From the NCBI GenBank assembly GCA_024699055.1, contig JAILQG010000026.1, positions 1-55,022 on the forward strand: a stretch of DNA of 55,022 nt, in the 5' to 3' direction. Numbering within the stretch: the stretch's first letter is position 1; the number at the start of each line of letters is the position of its first letter. Of this stretch, positions 16,464 through 23,634 are shown piece by piece. Source of the stretch: Bacteroidales bacterium. GTDB lineage: Bacteria; Bacteroidota; Bacteroidia; Bacteroidales; UBA932. Position numbers and translations under genes: made by a program. The notes under the pieces were generated by a model. The model saw nothing but the letters and a program-made list of their open reading frames with translations, was not told where the DNA came from and did no database searches.

Positions 16464-17585
16464 TTAAATCGGTATATCGACTTCTATTTCGTCCTCCCAG
16501 TCGGTAACGTTTGCGGTGAAACCGCCGCCGGCTTCCACCGGAATAACATCGGGCAGCACTATCGCAGGTTCTTCCTTGCTGCCGAAGATAAGGCGGTAGA
16601 GTTTCCTGTATCCGGGATTGGGCTCGAGTTCTTCTATCTTGTCGCCCACGTTGAACACGTAGTCGGCGATTGTCTTGTTGTCTACGAGCAGGGCGCTCAC
16701 GTTGAGGGTGGAGTCGCGCAGCGTGCTCGGGGTCTGGCCCTCGGGAAGGCCGAAGGTGGTGATGAGGCCGTCGACGTGGCCTATGTGATGAGGCTGGTCG
16801 TCCAAGTTGAGGGACCAGTAGCGGATAACCTGCGTGGCCTGCTCCACGTCGGTGACGTCGAGGGTGAGGTCGAAGGTGCGGGCCATGCCAGAAATGGAGG
16901 CGCGCATGGACTGGAGCATGTCGGCATTACCCACGAAGATGGTCACCCAGAACTGCGAGACTACGTTGGTCGGGTGGACGGGAATCCTGACGGTGAGGTA
17001 CTGCACCTCATCTTCGAGGGCCTGGATTTCCTGCTCGTCTTCGCTGGTGCCTCCGTTTTCAGCGATTTGGCGCTTTTTGTCTGTCCACTGCTTGTATGTT
17101 GTCTGGTATTCGACGGCCATGTCGTCGGTGATGTCGAATTCTTCGGCTACGCCTGCGAGCAGCACTTCGGGATCCTGTACGACTATTTCGTTGGGACCGC
17201 GGGTGGCCCAGTCGGCGGCGCCGGGCTCCAGGATCGAGCGTGCCCTGGTGAATTCGGTCATGTCCTCGAATTCCATGGTGCCGTATTCCTGGGTGGACTG
17301 GGAAATCATGTACATGGAATAGTGACCCTTCTCGAGCATGACTTCGCAGGAGTCCACGTTGGAGGTGGTGACGGAATTGTAGAATTCGCCGTCTTTGAAG
17401 AAGTACATGGTCATACCGGTGGGACGCTCCCCTTCGGGGTGGGCTTTCACTTCCCAGATGCACTTTACGATCACGCGGACGGTGAGGCTGGAGATGTATT
17501 CCAGCGGACGACGCTCACAGCCGGCGAGTATGGATGCCAGGAGGATGAAAGCGGCTGCTATTCCGGTTATTTTCGTATTCTTCAT
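16464..17585 (-). CDS. DUF5119 lipoprotein of the pilus operon
   Basis: 373 residues. The signal peptide ends in LAGC (Cys23), then ERRPLEY. The region RVIVKCIWE with RPTGMTMYFFKDG is the pattern I associate with DUF5119, a family regularly encoded beside fimbrillins and DUF3575 proteins in Bacteroidales. The middle is acidic with a predicted coiled stretch (~155-180, KKRQIAENGGTSEDEQEIQ). The start overlaps the stop of the upstream OmpA-like gene by 4 nt, so the two are coupled. Comparison with Mfa2/FimB suggests an anchor or assembly factor, but that is inference. Confidence 0.75.
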   Translation of the reverse strand: MKNTKITGIAAAFILLASILAGCERRPLEYISSLTVRVIVKCIWEVKAHPEGERPTGMTMYFFKDGEFYNSVTTSNVDSCEVMLEKGHYSMYMISQSTQEYGTMEFEDMTEFTRARSILEPGAADWATRGPNEIVVQDPEVLLAGVAEEFDITDDMAVEYQTTYKQWTDKKRQIAENGGTSEDEQEIQALEDEVQYLTVRIPVHPTNVVSQFWVTIFVGNADMLQSMRASISGMARTFDLTLDVTDVEQATQVIRYWSLNLDDQPHHIGHVDGLITTFGLPEGQTPSTLRDSTLNVSALLVDNKTIADYVFNVGDKIEELEPNPGYRKLYRLIFGSKEEPAIVLPDVIPVEAGGGFTANVTDWEDEIEVDIPI

Positions 17586-18856
17586 CGTGTCGCCCTCCTT
17601 GTTATGGTGCGGTTGAAAAGATATTTTATGCTGACACCTGCTTTCACGGGGCCGAGCCAGTAGTAGCGGCCGGTTTTCTTGTAAAGCAGATGGGCGCTGT
17701 CGTCAGTGCCCTCGTAGTAACGGTATTCGGTGCCCATCCAGCCCGCTCCGGCGGAAAGGTCGAGGCGCCAGTTGCCCTTTTTGCCGAGACGCCAAGCGTA
17801 GCCGTATTCCAGGCCTCCGAGGACGAATTCTCCCTGCCAGCCCTTGTTGTTGGGCTCGATGTCGTAGTAGCCGGCGCCGAGGTCCAGCCCCAGGAAGTGG
17901 CCGGTGAGAACGTCCTGCGCGCTGTTGCGGGGCGACATCCAGAAACGGGTACCGAGGTCCAGCTTGAGGATTTCCCATGCGCGGTTGTTCTTGCGGGTGA
18001 CCCACCAGGGGAAGGTATAATCGGCATACATGCTCCAGCGCTTGCCGAGAGGGAGCTCCAGCGCGACGTTGGGAGTGATGGCCAGGTCGTACAGCAGGTT
18101 GGTGGCGACGGCGAGCACCGGCTTCTTCTCTTCGATCATCGGCATTTCCATGAAGCTGAATTCAGGAAGCGTTTCGTCGAGCGGCTCGAAATCGGGTATG
18201 GCCGGGAACGGCTCGTCCTCGATTTCGATGTCGGTGCCGAGTACGGGAACCGTGGGAGGCGGAATGATGTAGGCGAGGTAGAGATACGCATAGCGCAGCT
18301 CGGGGTAGTACTTGTCTACAATCTGCTTGTATTCGGGGAGGGCGCTCATGCGGGCCTTCTTGGTCTTAAGCGGAACGTTGGAATCGATGATTCCGAGGAT
18401 GCGGGTGCGGAGGGACTCGTCGATAGTGGCGTCGGCCGCGACGAGACGGCGGAGGCCCTGCCAGTCTTCGCCGCCGTACTTGACGGAGGTGCGGCCCTTC
18501 AGGATGCCCTCGGGGATGCTGGCCTCGAGGAAGCGGGCGAGGGCCTGGCCACGCTGAACGGCAAGGCGGTTGTTCACTGCCTCGGGACCTTCCGGCGATG
18601 CACCTGACTCGATGACGACGTATTTGAGGTTGGCGGTGCCGGTGTTCTCGAGCAGGGTGCGCAGCTCCGCGATGGTGGCGGCGTTGTTCATGTAGCTGCT
18701 GTCGATGGCGGCTTTGCCCACCGCATAGTAGAACTTCTGCGATTCCTCGCGCTCCTGGGCGGAGAGCACCGGGCAGCACAGGCAGAGTGCAAGCAGCACA
18801 GCGGCTCCGAAGAGGGCTGTGAGGGCGTTTGCTTTGCGTGTGCGTGCGTAGGTCAT
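17582..18856 (-). CDS. OmpA-like / DUF3575 outer-membrane protein, first gene of the pilus operon
   Basis: 424 residues with an N-terminal hydrophobic signal (~13-35) ending near LSAQE. Residues ~40-130 resemble the OmpA C-terminal fold: YYAVGKAAIDSSYM with IESGASPEGPEAVNNRLAVQRGQAL, containing the G-x-(A/T)SPEG-x-x-x-N-x-x-L-x-x-x-R pattern. Residues ~225-424 match DUF3575, a small β-barrel-like domain (VATNLLYDLAITPNVALELP, GLDLGAGYYD, GGLEYGYAWRLG). Such proteins head many type V pilus loci and probably link the pilus or its export to the outer membrane and peptidoglycan. The upstream promoter is strong, with a ~30-nt leader. Confidence 0.82.
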   Translation of the reverse strand: MTYARTRKANALTALFGAAVLLALCLCCPVLSAQEREESQKFYYAVGKAAIDSSYMNNAATIAELRTLLENTGTANLKYVVIESGASPEGPEAVNNRLAVQRGQALARFLEASIPEGILKGRTSVKYGGEDWQGLRRLVAADATIDESLRTRILGIIDSNVPLKTKKARMSALPEYKQIVDKYYPELRYAYLYLAYIIPPPTVPVLGTDIEIEDEPFPAIPDFEPLDETLPEFSFMEMPMIEEKKPVLAVATNLLYDLAITPNVALELPLGKRWSMYADYTFPWWVTRKNNRAWEILKLDLGTRFWMSPRNSAQDVLTGHFLGLDLGAGYYDIEPNNKGWQGEFVLGGLEYGYAWRLGKKGNWRLDLSAGAGWMGTEYRYYEGTDDSAHLLYKKTGRYYWLGPVKAGVSIKYLFNRTITRRATR

Positions 18857-18891
18857 ATAATTCGCGTGCGTGTTCGTAATATAATTGGGTG

Positions 18892-18922
18892 CAAAGATAT
18901 ACCAATATTTTCTAAATCCAAA
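18892..18922 (-). promoter_or_regulatory. Promoter of the pilus operon
   Basis: On the minus strand TTTG (18922-18919), 19 nt, then TATCTTTG (18899-18892): a complete match to the Bacteroidota -33/-7 pattern. A long A/T-tract upstream may act as an UP-like element. The predicted leader is ~30 nt. Confidence 0.8.
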
Positions 18923-19015
18923 AAAAAATTAAACTTTTTTGAGAAAAAATTATTGATTTGGAAAAATGCGGTTTTGACGAAAATGAAAAATAATTGCTGT
19001 TTTATAAATTATTAT

Positions 19016-19075
19016 GGGTGATTTTGGGGTGGAATTTGGGTAAAATGGGTGTATTTTGGGGGATTTAGGGGGGGG
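19016..19075 (+). promoter_or_regulatory. Array of six phased G-runs between divergent promoters
   Basis: G-runs of 3, 4, 3, 3, 5 and 8 bases begin at 19016, 19026, 19038, 19047, 19058 and 19068. The steps are 10, 12, 9, 11 and 10 bp, a mean of 10.4. They are separated by T/A-rich linkers. The plus strand could form a G-quadruplex, or the runs could present a repeated face of the helix to a protein. Confidence 0.6.
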
Positions 19076-19111
19076 TAAACGTTGATAATCAATGAGTTGT
19101 GTGGTTTTGGA

Positions 19112-19132
19112 TTCAAAATTTCCGAATTTGAA
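19112..19132. promoter_or_regulatory. Inverted repeat, candidate operator
   Basis: TTCAAA-N9-TTTGAA lies 16 nt upstream of the -33 box of the AraC-type regulator promoter. It is a plausible activator or autoregulatory site. Confidence 0.35.
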
Positions 19133-19148
19133 ATTATTTTGATTTTTA

Positions 19149-19179
19149 TTTGGAATGTTAAAAATAATGCATATATTTG
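19149..19179 (+). promoter_or_regulatory. Promoter of the AraC-type regulator
   Basis: TTTG (19149-19152), 19 nt, then TATATTTG (19172-19179): a full match to the Bacteroidota consensus. The predicted leader is about 200 nt, long enough for regulation or a leader peptide. Confidence 0.8.
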
Positions 19180-19235
19180 CATCGGAAGATTTTTCTTCCC
19201 TTGCGCACAGGCGCACGCACGTATGTATATATTAA

Positions 19236-19385
19236 GGGTATAAACCTATATGTCCATGCATAAGTCCCTTGCCGTCCCGGCCGTCCATTTCCTACAACGA
19301 CGATTACGCCTCCTACAACATCCCCTTCTCCCCCACCATAGAGGGCTGGGAAACCAAGATATTCGAAAATAACGATGACTTCTAA
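19236..19385 (+). pseudogene. Relic-like 3' coding end abutting the regulator start
   Basis: A 50-codon frame with no ATG ends with TAA at 19383-19385, directly touching the regulator ATG at 19386. Its last ~32 codons look like real protein sequence with the codon use of nearby genes (SYNDDYASYNIPFSPTIEGW, then ETKIFENNDDF). A TTG at 19269 could start it. It is either the decayed 3' end of a displaced gene or a short leader peptide coupled to the regulator. Confidence 0.4.
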
Positions 19386-20735
19386 ATGAACTTCTATACA
19401 GCTCTGCTCCTCCTGCCTTCGGTAGCGTGCTTCTTTTGGATGATTGTCCATTCCTGGCTGGCATCCAAAGTGATCACGTTCAGGGTTTTTATCGCTCTTC
19501 TCCTCACTGTCGGTCTTGTCATCATTACCGACGACAGTGATCTGCTCTTCGCGGAAACTCCGGGGGCGAGTGCAATTTCAAGACTGATTCTTCAGCTCAC
19601 GGGGCCGTCTGTCATTCCTCTGCTCATCCTGTACCTCGACCATGTCGGGCGCGAACGCAAATTCCATCCCAATCAGATGGCCTGGTTACTGGCCCCTGTA
19701 ATTCTTTTTGCCGCCGCGGGAGTGATGACTTTCATGATAGGCATACCCGAGGTGGAACGCTTCATCTCGCATGTCCGCTCCGCCGGCCACTCCGTCGTCC
19801 ACGAACAGTATGCCGGAACCCTTCTGCATGCTTATTACCTTTCCACAAAGATAGCTCTCCGTGCAACGGTGTTCCTTGAACTTGCTATCTATCTGGCGTT
19901 CATAGTTTATCTCAGCAAGAAAAGACAGCTCAACTATAAGCGTCTGTTCAACAAGGAAGAGTTCCCGGTTCTGGAGGCGCAGGTCGTCTGCGGCACTATA
20001 ACCCTGTTTGTGGTGATGGCCGGTGTCATTTCTCCCGGCAACATCATCATGCATTCCAGGCATCTCGGCGGAATCTGGGCCCTCGTATCGACGGCAAGCA
20101 TCTTCATTACCTGCTATTTCGCTCTTTTCTGCGGCAGGAAGGTAGTATCGGTGCAGAACCGGAGGTCCGGATGGCGCTTCAACTACTCCGACAAAGACAA
20201 AGCCGCCCTGCTGGAACAGATTGCCGGTGACTTGGCGGAAGATGCCGACGAAACGACCATGGCAAGGATTCTTGCCCGTATCGGCTATGTCTCCGACATC
20301 GATTCGCTGAAGGCTGCGGGCGCCCAGGCAGAGAAGCACGGGCTGGCGGAATCCATCTTCTCGGCCGTTTCCAAATCGTGGGACGACCCGGGCCTGCTGT
20401 CCCGTTTCCGGCATCTCATGATGGACGAGCAGGCTTTCCTGGAGCCCGGGATTACCGTCGTCGACGTGGCCGAGCGGCTTGATTCCAACAAGACCTATGT
20501 GTCCAGGATGGTGAACGAGGCCTGCAATCTCACCTTCCGCGAATTGCTCAACATAATGCGCATCGACTACGCCGAGCAGTACGTCATGTCGCATCGCGAT
20601 GCCAACCAGGAAGAAGTCGCGCGCGCCTGCGGCTTCCTCAGCGCATCGTCGTTCAACACCACATTCAAGCGCGTCACCGGCTATACGCCCAAGGTCTGGG
20701 CCGCCCGCGAGTACGAGCTCAACCCCGCCTCCTAA
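19386..20735 (+). CDS. Membrane-anchored AraC-family transcriptional regulator
   Basis: 449 residues. The first ~250 contain about seven hydrophobic segments (near 5-25, 33-48, 70-85, 98-117, 155-175, 198-218, 233-250), so the sensor is embedded in the membrane. Residues ~345-445 form a double HTH of AraC type: ITVVDVAERLDSNKTYVSRM, then LTFRELLNIMRIDYAE, then EEVARACGFLSASSFNTTFK with the closing GYTPKVWA. Such proteins often lie beside Bacteroidales pilus and polysaccharide loci. It is divergent from the pilus operon across a 529-bp control region, so local control of the pilins is the simplest inference. The ligand is unknown. Confidence 0.85.
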   Translation: MNFYTALLLLPSVACFFWMIVHSWLASKVITFRVFIALLLTVGLVIITDDSDLLFAETPGASAISRLILQLTGPSVIPLLILYLDHVGRERKFHPNQMAWLLAPVILFAAAGVMTFMIGIPEVERFISHVRSAGHSVVHEQYAGTLLHAYYLSTKIALRATVFLELAIYLAFIVYLSKKRQLNYKRLFNKEEFPVLEAQVVCGTITLFVVMAGVISPGNIIMHSRHLGGIWALVSTASIFITCYFALFCGRKVVSVQNRRSGWRFNYSDKDKAALLEQIAGDLAEDADETTMARILARIGYVSDIDSLKAAGAQAEKHGLAESIFSAVSKSWDDPGLLSRFRHLMMDEQAFLEPGITVVDVAERLDSNKTYVSRMVNEACNLTFRELLNIMRIDYAEQYVMSHRDANQEEVARACGFLSASSFNTTFKRVTGYTPKVWAAREYELNPAS

Positions 20736-20809
20736 CCTGCTGCCATACGGCGGCTTCGCTGTCCGCCCCTCCCGGTCATGAACATGGCCCAATCACCAGG
20801 TTCAAAAAA

Positions 20810-20880
20810 GCCGAAAAATGCTCCTACCCCCCGGCCGCGACCCCGGGGGTAGGCGCGAAAATGGCGGTTTTTGCGCCCGG
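20810..20880 (-). repeat. Single REP-like palindromic unit
   Basis: On the minus strand it reads GGGCGCAAAAACCGCCATTT, then a CTACCCCC...GGGGGGTAGG stem-loop, then AGCATTTTTCGGC. This is the same unit found in pairs at 22389-22521 and 23744-23877. It lies between the convergent regulator and hutI genes and may also serve as a transcription stop. Confidence 0.75.
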
Positions 20881-20921
20881 CTACCTCAGGCTGTCCTAGC
20901 CGTACGACGGCGGGAGCAGGC

Positions 20922-22259
20922 TTAGACTTCTTGCCCTCTTAAGAAGACCTTGCGGATGAACGGGGTCTGGTGCAGGTAGGCGATGCTGCCGATAGTGTCG
21001 AAGCCGGGCAGCGTGAGGATGAGATTGGCAAGTTTTCCCCTGGCGATGGAACCGACGCGGTCGCTTACGCCCATGGCGTAGGCGCTGTTGAGCGTGACGG
21101 CGTTGAAGGCCTGCTCTGGGGTGAGCCGCATCTGGATGCAGCCCAACGCCATCACGAATCGCATGTCGCCGCTTGGGGACGAGCCGGGATTGTAGTCGGA
21201 AGCGAGCGCCACTCCGAGACCGTGTTCGATGTAATCCTTGGCGCGGCCGTAGGGCTCGCGAAGGAAGAAAGACGCCCCTGGAAGCATCGTGGGCATGGTC
21301 ATGCTGCCCTTCAGGCACTCTTCCTCGGCCTCGCCGGTACGTTCGAGATGGTCGACGCTCAGGGCGCCGTGCCGCACTCCCACCTGCACTCCTCCGCTCA
21401 CGTGAAGCTGGTTGGCGTGCAGCTTGGCCCGCAGGCCGAAACGTTCGCCGGCGGAGAGGATGCGGTCGGTGTCGTCGGGGCTGAAGAAGCCTTCCTCGCA
21501 GAACACGTCCACAAAATCGGCCAGTTTTTCAGCGGCCACGGCGGGGATCATTTCTTCGCACACCTTGCGCACGTAATCTTCGCGGGACATGCCGCGTGCG
21601 ACGGCGTGGGCGCCCAGGAAGGTGGCCCGTACCTCGGCCGGTACGCTCTCGCGGATGCGGCGGATCACCCGCAGCATCTTGAGCTCATCTTCGGTGGAAA
21701 GCCCGTAACCGCTCTTGATTTCTATCGCGCCGGTGCCCTTAGCCATCATTTCACGGACGCGCTCCATGCTCTGGCGGAACAGCTCGTCTTCGGTGGTTTC
21801 GTGGAGCCGGTCGGCGGAATTGAGTATGCCGCCGCCGCGCGCCGCGATCTCGGCGTAGCTCAGGCCGCGAATCTTGTCTTCGAACTCCTGTTCGCGACTG
21901 CCGGCAAAAACGATGTGGGTATGCGAGTCGCAGAATGCCGGCATCAGCATCGCCCCGGCAGCGTCGATGACAGCGTCAGTTTCTGCCGGAGATGTGGATT
22001 CTCCCTGAGGGACGTAACACCCGCGGTTCGATAGCGGGGGGACCGCCCCGGAGGGGTGGTGGGGTGAGCCCGAAGGGCGAACTCCCGAAGGGGGAAGTCC
22101 ACCTTCCGGAAGAGTGCCGCCGAAATCGGAGATTCTGTCGCCGTCGATCAGCAGCCAGGCGTCGCGAAGGCACGCCACTTCGTTCATGGCGGCGCCCTCC
22201 TTGCGGGTAGCGTCCGAAATGCCCGCCAGCAGGCCAATGTTCTTGATGAGCGTTTTCAT
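20922..22259 (-). CDS. hutI: Imidazolonepropionase with an in-frame inserted segment
   Basis: 445 residues; family members are usually ~400-420. It hydrolyses 4-imidazolone-5-propanoate to N-formimino-L-glutamate in histidine degradation, in the cytoplasm. Amidohydrolase motifs are present: the metal-binding DSHTH (His113, His115), EIKSGYGLS, HANQLHVSGG, SVDHLE and the metal/substrate Asp in LASDYNPGSS. Residues ~52-91 are a Gly/Pro/Ser-rich insert absent from the family, encoded by DNA full of small hairpins (21987-22106). It falls in the N-terminal β-domain before the metal site and keeps the frame, so activity may be retained. No other hut gene is nearby. Downstream lies a REP-like unit. 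Confidence 0.92.
   Translation of the reverse strand: MKTLIKNIGLLAGISDATRKEGAAMNEVACLRDAWLLIDGDRISDFGGTLPEGGLPPSGVRPSGSPHHPSGAVPPLSNRGCYVPQGESTSPAETDAVIDAAGAMLMPAFCDSHTHIVFAGSREQEFEDKIRGLSYAEIAARGGGILNSADRLHETTEDELFRQSMERVREMMAKGTGAIEIKSGYGLSTEDELKMLRVIRRIRESVPAEVRATFLGAHAVARGMSREDYVRKVCEEMIPAVAAEKLADFVDVFCEEGFFSPDDTDRILSAGERFGLRAKLHANQLHVSGGVQVGVRHGALSVDHLERTGEAEEECLKGSMTMPTMLPGASFFLREPYGRAKDYIEHGLGVALASDYNPGSSPSGDMRFVMALGCIQMRLTPEQAFNAVTLNSAYAMGVSDRVGSIARGKLANLILTLPGFDTIGSIAYLHQTPFIRKVFLRGQEV
21987..22106. repeat. Hairpin-rich in-frame insert within hutI
   Basis: On the coding strand it holds successive small palindromes: CCCTTCGGGAG, GCCCTTCGGGC, CCCCTCCGGGG, CCGC...GCGG and TCCCTCAGGGA. 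The encoded ~40 residues are Gly/Pro/Ser-rich and do not belong to the enzyme family. It looks like a mobile intergenic repeat that landed in the gene without breaking the frame. Confidence 0.55.
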
Positions 22260-22758
22260 ACTACCCTCAAATATCGGAAAATGAAGGGACTTTGCAAAAT
22301 CATTTTGGTTTTCAGACGGCAGCCACCGGCACCAATCACCCGTCCGTAAGATTTCGCCGCCGGAATTCTACGATTATCCAAGGCCTCCAGGCGCAAAAAC
22401 CGCCTTTTTCGCGCTTACCCCCAGCATCGCGGCCGGGGGTAGGAGCATTTTCCGACTTTTTTGCGCTTACCCCCGGGGTCGCAGCCTAGGGGTAGGGGCA
22501 TTTTTCGGGGTTTTTGCGCCTGGCGTTTGGCGTTTCCGTTTGCCGGAGGGCGACGGCTCGACTTGCGAAGGGGAGCCGGTGCCGGTGGCTTCAGAGGAGA
22601 TGGCCGATCTTGGTTGGTCATGACGACGGAAGGCGCCTTTTACCCCTTTCGAGCAGGCTTCCCGAGTTCGAGAGCCGCCCCCTCCGGCACACGGAAATAC
22701 CCCGCCGGCAACGATAGGGGCAATTTTCGCGGCCGGGGAGATCAGCCCGACATGGTAA
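22260..22758. other. Non-coding stretch between hutI and the RAYT transposase
   Basis: It contains the REPIN-like element at 22389-22521. It also holds an 18-bp sequence (22554-22571) repeated inverted at 50513-50530, and a segment near 22672-22710 (GAGTTCGAGAGCCGCC) whose near-copy lies at ~24078-24095 beyond the other REPIN. I see no convincing gene in it. Confidence 0.6.
22389..22521. repeat. REPIN-like element, left copy
   Basis: Perfect 13-bp terminal inverted repeats AGGCGCAAAAACC and GGTTTTTGCGCCT enclose two stem-loops built on TACCCC(C)...GGGG(G)TA (22416-22441 and 22468-22494). The two units align best in inverted orientation, the layout of REPINs. It lies ~240 bp from the 3' end of the transposase gene. 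Confidence 0.75.
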
Positions 22759-23634
22759 TCAGACAATACGGGATAAATCGTCCGGCTTCAAACCGAGGAC
22801 ACGAGCCAGCTGGCGGTGACCGCAACGGAATTCTTTCCGAAGAATCCTCGCCAAGGCTATCCTTTCATCGGCCGAGCATCTGGAAACCGTCTCCTTCCCA
22901 TAGTCGATCCTGGCTATTTCCAAAGCTTTGTCCCTGACCTCGGAATCCGGGAGAGAAGGACTCTCCTCCATCATTTCCATGTTCACGGTCTTATCAATAT
23001 TGCTGTTGTTTACCATGAACATGAAGTCCCCGACACCGGTGAAAAACCGTTCAGCAGTTTTGAAATCGGTGTACGACCCCGGCCAGATTACACCGTTGTT
23101 GAAGACGAGCCAGTCACCCGGGATTATCTCCTTGGATTTAACCATTTTGGCAACTGCCCGAGCGCTGAAAGACGACACAGGCCTGGCTCCGGACAGTGCA
23201 AGCGTGGAATCGGCGAACATCAGCTGGCCGCTGCTCCACGGATAGGAAAGTGGAGAAACGTTCAGGCGCGCCTCGACCATCTGCCGTATGTTGTAGACGA
23301 TTTTGGTGCGGATCGACTCGCGGCCGGAAATCAGAAAAATGCTGGCTGTAACCCTTTCGTGAAGCCGTTCTCCCCTGTACTTCCTTATCCAAAGGCAAGT
23401 GGAATCTCTGTATTTTGCGATGAAGTCCGAGCATCCCTCCTCGGTCCCGAAAAGGACAAAGTGAACATGCGTATTCATGAGACAGAATGCCAGGATTACT
23501 ACAGGATGCCCGCTCCTGGCGCATGACTGATGACATACGCCTATTCGGTTCATCCCGGCGATAAACTCTTGAGTATCCCTGAATAGCAGGTCAGTGGCGA
23601 GTCCCTTTGTGCAAATATGGTAATAGCTTTTCAT
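22759..23634 (-). CDS. RAYT-type (REP-associated) Y1 tyrosine transposase
   Basis: 291 residues from the ATG at 23634 (MKSYYHICTKG). The Y1/HUH features are intact: the opening YYHICTKG with LLFRD, the metal-binding His-x-His in MNTHVHFVLFG (His56, His58), and the likely catalytic Tyr114 in KIVYNIRQMVEARL, followed by SYPWSS, which corresponds to the Y-x-x-x-NPVRAG...YPWSS signature. The C-terminal ~60 residues (RILRKEFRCGHRQLARVLGL) form an HTH often appended to RAYTs. RAYTs are single-copy domesticated relatives of IS200/IS605 transposases that mobilise short REP/REPIN palindromes. Here the gene sits between two matching REPIN-like elements, which supports the assignment and suggests they are its substrates. 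It probably does not move itself. Confidence 0.87.
   Translation of the reverse strand: MKSYYHICTKGLATDLLFRDTQEFIAGMNRIGVCHQSCARSGHPVVILAFCLMNTHVHFVLFGTEEGCSDFIAKYRDSTCLWIRKYRGERLHERVTASIFLISGRESIRTKIVYNIRQMVEARLNVSPLSYPWSSGQLMFADSTLALSGARPVSSFSARAVAKMVKSKEIIPGDWLVFNNGVIWPGSYTDFKTAERFFTGVGDFMFMVNNSNIDKTVNMEMMEESPSLPDSEVRDKALEIARIDYGKETVSRCSADERIALARILRKEFRCGHRQLARVLGLKPDDLSRIV

Larger units (their letters stand above)
18857..19385. other. 529-bp AT-rich divergent control region
   Basis: It holds the pilus-operon promoter, the regulator promoter, six phased G-runs (19016-19075), the palindrome TTGAT-A-ATCAA (19082-19092), an inverted repeat TTCAAA-N9-TTTGAA (19112-19132), A/T-tracts (18919-18960), and a coding-like frame with no ATG in its last 150 nt (19236-19385). 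Confidence 0.7.

Noticed and set aside
18950..19216. 88-aa minus-strand frame in the divergent control region
   Set aside because: It translates the phased C-runs into Pro/Lys-rich low complexity; no sensible start signal; it overlaps the regulator promoter.
18857..19385. Invertible promoter (phase switch) upstream of the pilus operon
   Set aside because: No long inverted repeats flank either promoter and no invertase gene is in the window.
22672..22720. tRNA-like TΨC string GAGTTCGAGAGCC (also near 24078)
   Set aside because: The flanking bases do not form a T-stem and no acceptor or anticodon arm could be built; it is a repeat segment, not a tRNA.
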